Of a stretch of DNA of 40,399 bases, positions 35,601 through 40,399 are shown piece by piece. The stretch spans positions 373,617-414,015 of the forward strand of contig NW_003107091.1 in assembly GCF_000003605.2 (NCBI RefSeq). The letters run 5' to 3'. The notes under the pieces are model-generated. The model was not told the DNA's origin. It was given only the letters and a program-made list of their open reading frames with translations, and searched no databases. Numbering within the stretch: position 1 is the first letter of the stretch; every line of letters starts with the position of its first letter. The translations under genes and the position numbers were made by a program. Origin of the DNA: Saccoglossus kowalevskii. Its lineage: Eukaryota > Hemichordata > Enteropneusta > Harrimaniidae.

Positions 35601-38157
35601 AAGTCAGTTTACAACCACACAGGTGACAATCCCTAAAGATGTAAGTATTGCATTTTCATAATTCAACAGTTTCATAATTTTTACAAAGTTACTGCTGCAA
35701 TTCTGTATTGCTCCAATATTTTGCGATTTTCCTAAATTCAAATAAATAAAAATGATTTATACTGTTTTGGTCATTGTGGATGCCTGCCTCAAGATTTCCC
35801 ATAGGTACTGTAAATTTTCACTAGGAATCTTTTTGATTTTTAGGCATTTGTGAAAACACAAAATTCAGGAAAATTTGTTTTGTGAGATGAGTGGTTTAAA
35901 CCTAGTATTACGCATTAAACATTCTGTGAAAGACCTACACAAACACTGCAGTATATTATCATCTGGAAAGTCTAAGGAGTTTAGAGCATGTTATGGTTGT
36001 ATATGCTTCTGTTGGAGCATCCTTCTGTGTTTTCAAGTGTGCTGGCTTCCGAACATTTTATAATTATTGATGCTGAACAATTGAATGAGTTGTGCAGTGT
36101 GCACAATTGAAGGGGGCAACCTTGGACTTCATTGACAGTTTAATCTGGATTAAGATTTCCACTGGGATTATAGCAGGTGGCTGTGGATAAGTTAATTGAA
36201 TTACATTGTGGAGAAAAAGCAGGAGATAAACTCTAAATATAAAAACCTAATATTATAATGCTAGCTGAGAATATGAGCAGAACTGCCAATTGTAATTGTT
36301 TAATTTTTTTTTTAATTTTTTCCAGTTGGCTGGATCTATCATTGGCAAGGGTGGTTCTCGTATTGGACAGATTCGTGAAGATTCTGGTGCCTTGATTAAG
36401 ATTGATGAGCCTCTTCCTGGTTCTAATGATCGTATTATTACCATCAAAGGTACACCGGAGCAGATACAGAATGCCCAGTACCTCCTTCAAAATAGGTGAG
36501 TAAAAGACAAATAAGCCTTTGTTCTATTCTGTGGCTAAATATTCATATTTAACTTTTTCATCACCAGAATTTCTCGCTCAAATTTTTCTGCATTTATTTC
36601 TTATATTATACAATATTTCTGGAAATGAACCCTAATTTTGAAGCCAACAGAATTTTGAGTCAATTTTCAGTTTTTACTCAAAAAATGTTTTTTTATGTTA
36701 AATGAAGACTATAATGGGACTTTGTGAATTGGTGATGAAAAAAGGGAACTGGTGGTGAAAAGGTTAACACTTCGCCTGTCTTATTTATTATTTAATGCGG
36801 TTGGGGGTCCTTTTGAAACTGATATTCACTGCTATCTCTTGTACCTGCTATCTGCAACTTTTGCAATATAATACTATGAATACATTAATTATTTATGTGT
36901 TTTTTAATTTCGGTGTTTTTCTCTGATCAGTAATATTGGCGGAATTTGAATATTAAAAATGTAAAAATATTTAAAATACATACACAAACTTGAGATAAAT
37001 TACTTTGACCCAAAATAACACGAGTTGCGAAAGATATTTATTACTGTTTATAATTCCCAATAAAAAAAATAATAAATTTTCATGTTTTGTCAAAACTTCC
37101 AGATTAATTTTCTCTCCAAAATATTGATGCAATGTAAGAAGATATTTGATTTTTGAATATTATGATTTTTAATGAAAATAATCTGAAATTTCCTACTCGC
37201 AGAAAGGGTTAAACAGTACTCATTTTGTCTCTAATGGAAATATCGTGTAAAAACTGAATGTATCGTGAACTTTCCCCCCTTGAAAATTTCCTGTGCTTTT
37301 CTACATGTATATAACTGTCTAGACAGTGTCTGTACAGAGAGAAGACTACTAACCTGTGTCACATACCATATGGAAGACTAGTGATTTTGTTGTTGTCACC
37401 TGTTCCAAACAAAAAATCACAGTCTGCCATTATGGTGTTTGAAACATTCATCGTATGCATCTATCACTGATCTTCAACCATCCTTTTTCTCTGTAATACG
37501 ATAACTGCATTTCACTTAACAGATAATAATCCATATTTTTCGGATGATAATTTGTGGAAATAAATCCTACTTTACATGTAGTATGGCTTTCTCAAGTGTA
37601 CCTATAGTAGACATATGAGATTGTGCCTTTGTTATCATTTCCTGTTTTTATCATTCTTAAGTTGTTTTGTGTGTATTAGTTTCCTCTCATTTCTCCTCCT
37701 GTTGTTTCTTTCTCCATTTTTTTTTTCATCTTTTCCTCTTCTCGGTAGATTATTTTTTTTGAAATTCATTTATGCTTCAAGCAAAAGAAGCTTCTGAAAA
37801 TACTAAAATTTCATCGTAGCAACAGAAATGTGTTCAATACCACTCTCAGTTTACCAAGATGTGTTTGCATTGTGTCACTGTCCATTTATTATTGTGATTC
37901 ACAATATTAATTGCATTTGACGCACTTACATATGCTCTTTCTATATTACGTAACCAATTTGTTATAATATTATTCAAATTGATAAAATCAACAAACCTGT
38001 TGAGCTGCAAGTCCCCCTATGTTATTAAATAATTGAAATACGGGATTTCTGAGAATGAAAGTGCTTTTGTTTGTGATATTTGAATAGTATTTCTTTCTTT
38101 GGTAGGGTGCGAGCCAGCCAATCATACCAACAACAGTCATTTGGTCAGGACATGTAA
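14639..38157 (+). CDS. HNRNPK: hnRNP K orthologue, full gene model (13 coding exons)
   Basis: The product binds C-rich single-stranded RNA and DNA and acts in splicing, transcription and translation control, mainly in the nucleus. Exons: 14639-14699, 25153-25262, 28857-28913, 29792-29835, 30467-30539, 31992-32105, 34037-34165, 34291-34625, 34716-34779, 35327-35366, 35576-35640, 36326-36495, 38106-38157. All introns are GT-AG and the joined frame is 1314 nt, giving 437 residues (human about 463). Seen in order: a bipartite nuclear localisation signal (KR at 23-24, KRTK at 37-40); KH1 about 48-115 with GKGG at 64-67; KH2 about 125-195 with GRAG at 142-145; a Gly/Arg linker about 218-307; a Gly/Gln/Tyr segment 309-342; KH3 about 358-421 with GKGG at 371-374. 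The motifs [10 protein letters not shown] and [19 protein letters not shown] separate hnRNP K from the related PCBP family. Human nuclear-shuttling (KNS) and poly-proline SH3-binding segments are not recognisable. Alternative ends are listed separately. Confidence 0.95.
17568..17649 (+). CDS. HNRNPK: candidate alternative start exon 1b, or poison exon
   Basis: An exon-like segment lies in intron 1 with a strong acceptor (TTCCTCTTAGCTTGCAG|CAAGG) and donor (AGAG|GTGAGA). It is richer in G+C than the sequence around it. An ATG at 17586 opens a frame of 21 codons (starting [13 protein letters not shown]) that ends in phase 1, exactly what exon 2 needs to continue into GNKRPADEE. If spliced after exon 1a instead, the frame meets TAA at 17609-17611, a premature stop. 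It is therefore either an alternative first coding exon reached from a noncoding leader or a poison exon. Short exon-like segments do occur by chance in 10 kb of intron. Confidence 0.35.
20047..20410 (+). mobile_element. MITE-like element, copy B, in intron 1
   Basis: Inverted copy of the 9355-9709 element, about 10.6 kb away. Left end TAGACCATTTTCCGTTCACT; right end, complemented, TAGGTGATTTTCCGTACAAT. The flanks (GTGCTTCTAATAG on the left, CTATTAGAGCAAAT on the right) resemble an interrupted copy of a second short repeat whose consensus end is GCTTCTAATAGAGCAAAT, so this copy seems nested in an older repeat. The exact target duplication (TA or a longer CTAATAG) is unclear. Confidence 0.8.
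20739..20869 (+). CDS. HNRNPK: possible alternative first exon 1c (very short coding part)
   Basis: The block ends in ATG GAG G followed by a consensus donor GTAAGC at 20870. The leftover base again gives phase 1, so splicing to exon 2 would give a protein starting [11 protein letters not shown]. The 5' limit is uncertain; a weak acceptor (CTCCACAG) ends at 20738. A short upstream reading frame starts at 20765 and stops within 11 codons. With only two codons in frame the phase match could easily be chance, so this is a weak call. Confidence 0.2.
21739..21761. repeat. (TA)n microsatellite in intron 1
   Basis: Alternating AT run of about 22 bp. Confidence 0.9.
22122..22305. mobile_element. 184-bp MITE with 26-27-bp terminal inverted repeats
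   Basis: Starts TACCGTAAAATCTGTATTAG and its other end, complemented, reads TACTGTAAAATCTGTATTAG; the repeats continue through AGAAnCCGC. Inside, the motif TAATAGAAGCCGCAT or a near variant recurs four times, twice in the body and twice at the ends. No coding capacity. It lies in intron 1. Confidence 0.8.
24116..24708. other. assembly gap (593 N)
   Basis: Undetermined bases inside intron 1. Reading frames drawn across it are artefacts. A repeat or a further 5' exon could lie here unseen. Confidence 1.
25153..25262 (+). CDS. HNRNPK: hnRNP K exon 2: nuclear localisation signal and start of KH1
   Basis: Acceptor TTTTGATTGTAG, donor AAG|GTAAGT. The exon completes Gly21 and encodes residues 22-57. 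NKRPADEE matches the GKRPAEDMEEE block of vertebrate hnRNP K. Basic pairs KR (23-24) and KRTK (37-40), separated by an acidic/polar spacer, form the bipartite nuclear localisation signal. [10 protein letters not shown] at the end is the first beta strand and helix entry of KH1 and matches the human sequence almost exactly. It ends in phase 0, just before the RNA-gripping loop. Confidence 0.95.
28233..28274. repeat. 21-bp direct duplication
   Basis: GTCTTTGCATTGTATCATCA followed by A is present twice in tandem without change, at 28233 and 28254. It is recent, given full identity, and lies in intron 2. Confidence 0.85.
28537..28738. mobile_element. 202-bp MITE (TACTGTAAAATACTTTATTT family), copy 1, in intron 2
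   Basis: Left end TACTGTAAAATACTTTATTT; right end, complemented, TACTGTAGAATACTTTATTT. Near-perfect inverted repeats extend over about 28 bp into TTTTCGCT. Further inverted TTCGC/GCGAA motifs lie inside. It has no coding capacity, and a second copy lies at 30596. Confidence 0.8.
28857..28913 (+). CDS. HNRNPK: hnRNP K exon 3: KH1 GXXG loop
   Basis: Acceptor TATTTTGCAG, donor CAG|GTAAGA; exactly 19 codons in phase 0 (residues 58-76). It carries [10 protein letters not shown], with the GKGG loop that holds the RNA backbone, followed by the helix NNIHRLRTQ. The KH1 GXXG is intact, so this domain should be able to bind RNA. Confidence 0.95.
28914..29791 (+). other. hnRNP K intron 3
   Basis: The first 600 bp are AT-rich with a short TA run near 29245-29262. 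The last 280 bp are the C-rich island leading into exon 4. Confidence 0.85.
29513..29872 (+). other. GC- and CCC-rich island around exon 4
   Basis: In roughly 280 bp before exon 4 I count about a dozen CCC triplets on the plus strand (for example GCCCGTTTTGCCCACATG, TTGCCCGGCCCACC, TGTCCCTGGCCCTG). The exon and about 35 bp after it continue the trend. The sequence on both sides is strongly AT-rich. CCC triplets are the core ligand of hnRNP K KH domains. The island gives long open frames on both strands that I do not regard as genes. Confidence 0.7.
29792..29835 (+). CDS. HNRNPK: hnRNP K exon 4: KH1 middle, 44 nt
   Basis: Acceptor CCTGCATCCAG, donor GAGCG|GTACGT. Encodes residues 77-90 ([14 protein letters not shown]) and two bases of Arg91, matching human YNASVSVPDSSGPER. 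At 44 nt it is not a multiple of three. Joining exon 3 directly to exon 5 shifts the frame and gives a TGA at 30515-30517. Its codons are far richer in G and C than those of the other exons, and the GC shift extends into both flanking introns. Confidence 0.93.
29836..30466 (+). other. hnRNP K intron 4
   Basis: Phase 2. It contains a long CT-rich tract near 30112-30162 of the kind bound by PTB-type regulators; nothing else is recognised. Confidence 0.8.
30467..30539 (+). CDS. HNRNPK: hnRNP K exon 5: end of KH1
   Basis: Acceptor TGCTTATACAG, donor GAG|GTACGT. Completes Arg91 and encodes residues 92-115 ([20 protein letters not shown] and then VLEE), the last strand and C-terminal helix of KH1. 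Human has [20 protein letters not shown] then TLEE at the same place. Confidence 0.93.
30540..31991 (+). other. hnRNP K intron 5
   Basis: Phase 0. It holds MITE copy 2 and a short GGAA run near 31203-31216; the rest is AT-rich. Confidence 0.8.
30596..30790. mobile_element. MITE of the same family, copy 2, in intron 5
   Basis: Matches 28537-28738 in the same orientation (TACTGTAAAATACTTTATTT start, shared AAAAGGCTTTTTGGG and GATTTTTGATGAGTT). The right end is decayed, so the limit is approximate. It is more diverged than copy 1 and lacks several of the CG dinucleotides, as expected from CpG decay. Confidence 0.7.
31992..32105 (+). CDS. HNRNPK: hnRNP K exon 6: first half of KH2
   Basis: Acceptor AATCTTTTCAAAG, donor GAG|GTAAAT; 38 codons in phase 0 (residues 116-153). 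[20 protein letters not shown] aligns with human YKGSDFDCELRLLIHQS. The GXXG loop reads GRAG (142-145) where human has GVKG. The helix FKIKELRE closes the exon. The KH1-KH2 spacer is short, as in the vertebrate protein. Confidence 0.95.
32106..34036 (+). other. hnRNP K intron 6
   Basis: Phase 0, 1.9 kb, splits KH2 after its GXXG helix. It holds the 33272-33380 repeat and a G10 run near 33662. No other gene is seen. Confidence 0.8.
33272..33380. repeat. short inverted-repeat element of the TCTATTAG family
   Basis: Left TACTGTATTTGCTCTATTAG; right GTGCTTCTAATAGAATAA, which is the complement of the left end with changes. Related single ends occur at 95-118 (GCTTCTAATAGAACAAATAC then TGTA) and near 4663-4690 (TGTATTTGCTCTATAAGAAG). 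A degenerate dispersed MITE family, in intron 6. Confidence 0.5.
34037..34165 (+). CDS. HNRNPK: hnRNP K exon 7: second half of KH2
   Basis: Acceptor TACTTTGGTAG, donor CAG|GTATGC; 43 codons (residues 154-196). [13 protein letters not shown] and [13 protein letters not shown] match human CPHSTDRVVLIGG and VECIKIILDLISE. The preceding acceptor has an interrupted pyrimidine tract and looks weak, but the reading frame and homology leave little doubt. Confidence 0.95.
34291..34625 (+). CDS. HNRNPK: hnRNP K exon 8: Gly/Arg-rich linker (RGG boxes)
   Basis: Acceptor CCCCTATTTCAG, donor TACAG|GTACTC; 111 codons plus two bases (residues 197-307). It starts with [12 protein letters not shown], matching human SPIKGRAQPYDP, and [12 protein letters not shown] follows. 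The rest is dense in RGG, GRG and RGGG repeats: a low-complexity segment typical of RNA-binding proteins, a likely target of arginine methylation, and the counterpart of the K-protein interactive region. The human PPPPPPRGG-type SH3 ligands are missing; the only proline motif is SPPMRGG. Open frames on the opposite strand here are a by-product of the GGN/CGN repeats. Confidence 0.93.
34716..34779 (+). CDS. HNRNPK: hnRNP K exon 9: Gly/Tyr/Gln microsegment
   Basis: Acceptor CCTTGTTTCAG, donor TCA|GTAAGC. Completes Arg308 and encodes residues 309-329 ([20 protein letters not shown] and then S). It continues the low-complexity linker but shifts from Arg/Gly to Gly/Tyr/Gln, which resembles prion-like segments in other hnRNPs. 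Only a 90-nt intron separates it from exon 8. Confidence 0.85.
34780..35326 (+). other. hnRNP K intron 9 with long pyrimidine tract
   Basis: At about 35174-35217 lies a nearly pure T/C run of some 44 nt ending in TCTCTTTCTCTCTGTC, about 110 nt before the exon 10 acceptor. It is a likely PTB-type binding site that may act on exon 10; this is inferred from composition. Confidence 0.6.
35327..35366 (+). CDS. HNRNPK: hnRNP K exon 10: 40-nt Gly-rich microexon
   Basis: Acceptor TTTATTTTCAG, donor GATT|GTAAGT; residues 330-342 ([13 protein letters not shown]) plus one base. Exons 10 and 11 together are 105 nt and run from phase 0 to phase 0, so they could be skipped as a pair without a frameshift, but that would remove the first strand of KH3. 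Skipping exon 10 alone would shift the frame. A long CT tract lies about 110 nt upstream. Confidence 0.82.
35576..35640 (+). CDS. HNRNPK: hnRNP K exon 11: start of KH3
   Basis: Acceptor TTATCTGCAG, donor GAT|GTAAGT. Completes Ser343 and encodes residues 344-364. The end, [10 protein letters not shown], is nearly identical to human [10 protein letters not shown], the first strand of KH3. The front half ([11 protein letters not shown]) continues the Gln/Tyr-rich linker. Confidence 0.94.
35641..36325 (+). other. hnRNP K intron 11
   Basis: 685 bp in phase 0 between the first KH3 strand and the KH3 core. AT-rich; nothing recognised. Confidence 0.8.
36326..36495 (+). CDS. HNRNPK: hnRNP K exon 12: KH3 core
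   Basis: Acceptor AATTTTTTCCAG, donor AATAG|GTGAGT; 56 codons plus two bases (residues 365-420). [17 protein letters not shown] has the GKGG loop at 371-374, and [20 protein letters not shown] and [11 protein letters not shown] follow. This is the most conserved part of the protein and the best evidence that the gene is hnRNP K. Codon 421 is split as AG|N: exon 13a supplies G (Arg) and exon 13b supplies T (Ser). Confidence 0.97.
37314..37327. promoter_or_regulatory. 14-bp perfect palindrome upstream of miR-7
   Basis: ACTGTCTAGACAGT is fully self-complementary and ends 37 nt before the pre-miR-7 stem. It could be a dimeric factor site or an extra helix near the primary hairpin. No factor is assigned. 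Confidence 0.35.
37365..37436 (+). ncRNA. mir-7: pre-miR-7 hairpin in the last hnRNP K intron
   Basis: The 5' arm at 37371-37394 begins TGGAAGACTAGTGATTTTGT and matches mature miR-7-5p along its full 24 nt as I know it. The 3' arm at about 37408-37430 contains AAATCACAGTCTGCCAT, the conserved miR-7 star core. The lower stem pairs ACCATA (37365-37370) with TATGGT (37431-37436), and the loop is about 13 nt (GTCACCTGTTCCA). miR-7 acts in neuronal, photoreceptor and neuroendocrine differentiation and buffers gene networks. The hairpin lies on the sense strand of intron 12, so it can be processed from the hnRNP K transcript. Confidence 0.98.
38106..38157 (+). CDS. HNRNPK: hnRNP K last exon 13a (Gln-rich tail)
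   Basis: Acceptor TTTCTTTGGTAG. Completes Arg421, then [16 protein letters not shown] and TAA at 38155-38157, giving a 437-residue protein. This tail differs from both common vertebrate ends (SGKFF and ADVEGF). A poly(A) signal AATAAA at 38698-38703, before the 13b acceptor, would let it act as an independent terminal exon. Confidence 0.75.
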
Positions 38158-38228
38158 AGCAACCAGTTGAACGAGGTTCTGTAGGAAGCCAGGTGTGCAG
38201 GTTATATATAAATATCAGGGCCCCCCTT

Positions 38229-38376
38229 TAACAACCCCTCACCCAGGCCATAGCTAACGATTCCTCGCTCAGGCCCCAGTTAACAGTCCCTCTCCAAGGC
38301 CCCAGCTAACAACCCCCTGCCCTAGGCCCCAGGTAACAGTCCCTCAACCAGGCCCCAGCTAACAACCCCTCACTAG
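38229..38376 (+). repeat. C-rich 26-bp minisatellite between exons 13a and 13b
   Basis: TAAC marks recur at 38229, 38255, 38281, 38307, 38334 and 38360, giving five full units of 26-27 bp and a partial sixth. The unit centres on CCCCTCACCCAGGCCCCAGC. Units differ by a few substitutions, so this is an old array and not a recent slip. It lies 72 nt after the stop of exon 13a, within its probable 3'UTR, and is one of two strongly C-rich clusters in an AT-rich gene. Confidence 0.9.
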
Positions 38377-38697
38377 CATATCTGATGTGATGCCGGAAAC
38401 TGAATCTTTCATTTTTGACGAACTGAAATGTTGAAGACTTGATTTCCATAATCAAATATCTAAACTATAATGTATAAATCTAGTTTTATTTGCCCCAACC
38501 CCCAATCTTAAAAAAAATAACTATGGGACAACTCTTTAAATTGCACTCATAAATCGGATAGTCAGTGCATGATTATTCCTAAATTATAGACTGGGAGTGA
38601 CCTCCTCCATTGTTGGAAATGTGTATTCTGCATGAGACAGTCTCATTTATGTTATTATTATGTATTATATATATTAAGCAAGAGCAAATTTAATGCA

Positions 38698-38703
38698 AAT
38701 AAA
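38698..38703 (+). terminator. poly(A) signal AATAAA for exon 13a
   Basis: Canonical hexamer 541 nt after the 13a stop and 234 nt before the 13b exon. It fits proximal cleavage that would exclude 13b. Confidence 0.45.
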
Positions 38704-38936
38704 ATCTGTTATAGTTTAAATGTTAGCATTTGCCCCCATCCAATAAGTTCTCAATGACAAATTGACAGCCAGTTGACGCCCTCAGAAATCCCGTATAATT
38801 TCCCTCAGATAGCCAAGCTGTGGAGTAAATCTGTGGAAAGCAGCCGTTCAATTTTGTCAGCGCTCTGGGGGTATATTATCTTTGTCTGTTTTTGTGTGCT
38901 TTAACAATAGCTTATATATTGTTTTTCACTTTACAG

Positions 38937-38967
38937 TGTGCGATCACATTCAGGGAAGCTGTTTTAA
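38937..38967 (+). CDS. HNRNPK: hnRNP K alternative last exon 13b (canonical SGKLF end)
   Basis: The acceptor is TTTTTCACTTTACAG, better than that of 13a. Joined to exon 12 the split codon becomes AGT, and the frame reads QNSVRSHSGKLF then TAA at 38965-38967, against QNSVKQYSGKFF in human. The match and correct phase strongly support a real exon. It gives a 430-residue isoform. Vertebrate HNRNPK also makes two C-termini by alternative splicing at this point. Confidence 0.85.
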
Positions 38968-40165
38968 TGAAGAAAGCAAGGCATCGTTGCTGGACCTCTC
39001 AACTGCCATGTTATTCCCCAGTTTGACCACAGCTTCATTCAAAACAATGCTGTTGATAAATTCTGCATATTTCAAAAGTATCACTTGATCCAGACAGAGC
39101 AACTCTTTGTTTTAAATACTTCTTCGAAACTGCTCCTTAACCAAATATTAAATTGTAGCTTTGCTGTACTGCCCTTAATTTGAAACGGCATGTGGTCAAC
39201 AAAATTATGCTGCAGTCCATTGTTGCTGATAATCGTCTATGTTATTTCTGTCTTTTGTATTCAGAGGTTTTCAACAAATTTTGTTATTGTTCAATTATTG
39301 TTGCATCACTAAGTTAGATTTATTTAGTGGTTAAGTCATTCATATACTTAACATGACTATCAATATCTACTCGATATTAAGTGTAGTTTAGATTTTCACA
39401 TATAACTATTCAGTCAATTTAATCTAACTAGGTGGGGGTCTTGTTTTGGAGATGGTATTTTCCAATAAGCTGATGTTATTTCTTTTAATTTTTTCATACA
39501 AAGAGGGTAGAATAAAAGGTTGATAAGCTGTAGGGTGATATTTATTAGGCCATAAAAAAAAATATCAAAATGTCCCATTCGGCTGTTTGTCCCCTGACCT
39601 TGTAGAGTTTGAAAATGGCTTTATTTACAAGGTTCTGTCACTAAGTACTTGATTTCTACAGCTTATCAATGATGCATAAATCATGAAGTGGACCAAACAA
39701 AATGTTCCTTTAATAGTAGTGTAACTCTTTGAACATTTTTGTTCTTAATAACATGTTTTTTTTCTGCGTTGTTTCAATTCAGCGATATAATGAAAATTTA
39801 TTTTTGCAATTTTTTTCCAAATACTTCTATCGGGCGTTATTTTATATTATGATTGTTTTCCTATGGAAGCGAGAAACAACAGACCCCAGATATGTTACTA
39901 TAGTGTTTTCTTAGCAATTTTGATCTAGTACACAGTTCTATATTACTAACTTGCTATATTAATGCATGACTGAGATTAGAGGATAGAGAGAAATGGTATC
40001 ACAGGACTTGAAAAAAGAAAAAAAGAAATTTTCCCCAAAATGTGTTTTCCTGCTTCATACCACTGAAGACTGATTCCACCTTGTTAGAGCATTTTTTATG
40101 AACCCAAAAAATGTACATTATTTCATAAGGAGACAAATAAAAGGATTGAAATTTTATATTGTTAT
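38968..40165 (+). other. HNRNPK: probable 3'UTR of the exon 13b isoform
   Basis: An AT-rich stretch of about 1.2 kb after the 13b stop with no coding signal. It ends near the AATAAA at 40136-40141. Another possible AATAAA-type signal lies near 39510. A TGTACATT (Pumilio-like) motif lies about 25 nt before the distal signal. Confidence 0.5.
40136..40141 (+). terminator. distal poly(A) signal AATAAA for exon 13b
   Basis: Canonical hexamer followed by a T-rich stretch (TTATATTGTTATTTTGTTTTTATT), the usual downstream context for cleavage and polyadenylation. Confidence 0.5.
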
Positions 40166-40298
40166 TTTGTTTTTATTAGTCCATGTTATCAAGAATGTGG
40201 ACTTGTGCGAGTCTGACATAATTTCTAGACAAATTTTGTTCACAGGGTTTAGTACTAGAATACTGTAAAAGGATTAATTATTCACTGGGTTTTAATTA

Positions 40299-40399
40299 GT
40301 CCCCGTTCGGACGCAGTCCGAAAACTGGGACTTATGTTTTGCCCTGTGTGCGTCCGTGCGTCCGTGATCACCTGTATCTCGAACATGCATGGACCGATT
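40299..40399. repeat. start of a dispersed repeat with nested hairpin, cut by the window end
   Basis: GTCCC (40299-40303) pairs with GGGAC (40327-40331), and inside it TTCGGAC (40306-40312) pairs with GTCCGAA (40316-40322). CGTCCGT repeats follow. Just before it, at 40261, TACTGTAAAAGGATTAATTA resembles the left end of the 28537 MITE family, so two repeats may be joined or nested here. Confidence 0.55.

Larger units (their letters stand above)
36496..38105 (+). other. hnRNP K intron 12, miR-7 host intron
   Basis: 1.6 kb to exon 13a, or 2.4 kb to exon 13b. It contains the 14-bp palindrome, the miR-7 hairpin and, at about 37670-37745, a pyrimidine-rich tract ending in a decoy TTCTCGGTAG. The rest is AT-rich. 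Confidence 0.85.
38158..38720 (+). other. HNRNPK: probable 3'UTR of the exon 13a isoform
   Basis: From the 13a stop codon to just beyond AATAAA at 38698-38703. It holds the C-rich minisatellite and then AT-rich sequence. The end is inferred from the poly(A) signal only. Confidence 0.5.

Overview
The window is AT-rich animal (metazoan) DNA with long introns, microsatellites, MITE-like short inverted-repeat elements and one 593-base assembly gap (24116-24708). It carries one gene I can identify with confidence: a plus-strand orthologue of HNRNPK (heterogeneous nuclear ribonucleoprotein K; Drosophila bancal), a poly(C)-binding protein with three KH domains. I could rebuild the whole coding sequence by hand from splice sites: 13 coding exons from 14639 to 38157, 437 codons plus stop, with phase kept at every junction. 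An alternative last exon at 38937-38967 restores the vertebrate-like C-terminus. The repeat content (GAAAATAAAGTA-type and TCTAATAGAAGC-type terminal inverted repeats) suggests a marine invertebrate such as a hemichordate, echinoderm or mollusc, but I cannot name the phylum.

The last intron carries a textbook miR-7 hairpin (37365-37436), with the mature strand identical to the bilaterian miR-7 as I know it. mir-7 also lies in an HNRNPK intron in human (mir-7-1) and in the bancal intron in Drosophila, so this window keeps an ancient host-gene/miRNA pairing.

Layout: 1-14420 has no recognisable gene. It holds microsatellites, a degenerate ~140-bp triplication (5372-5720), a MITE (9355-9709) and a 66-bp tandem array (11497-12080). 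At 14424-14699 lie an E-box palindrome, a TATA box, a tandem TCAG tract, the 5'UTR and coding exon 1. Intron 1 (10.4 kb) holds the inverted partner MITE, another MITE, the gap and two candidate alternative start exons that splice in the right phase to exon 2. Exons 2-5 encode the nuclear localisation signal and KH1, exons 6-7 KH2, exons 8-10 a Gly/Arg- and Gly/Gln/Tyr-rich linker, and exons 11-12 KH3. The alternative last exons 13a and 13b follow, each with its own downstream poly(A) signal. The end of the window (40261-40399) runs into dispersed repeats.

The most interesting non-standard signal is where C-rich sequence, the preferred ligand of hnRNP K, falls within this AT-rich gene. One cluster surrounds the 44-nt exon 4, whose skipping would create a premature stop in exon 5. 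The other is a 26-bp C-rich minisatellite between the two alternative last exons. Together they suggest the gene may control its own splicing and 3'-end choice through its own protein product. That is an inference and has not been tested.
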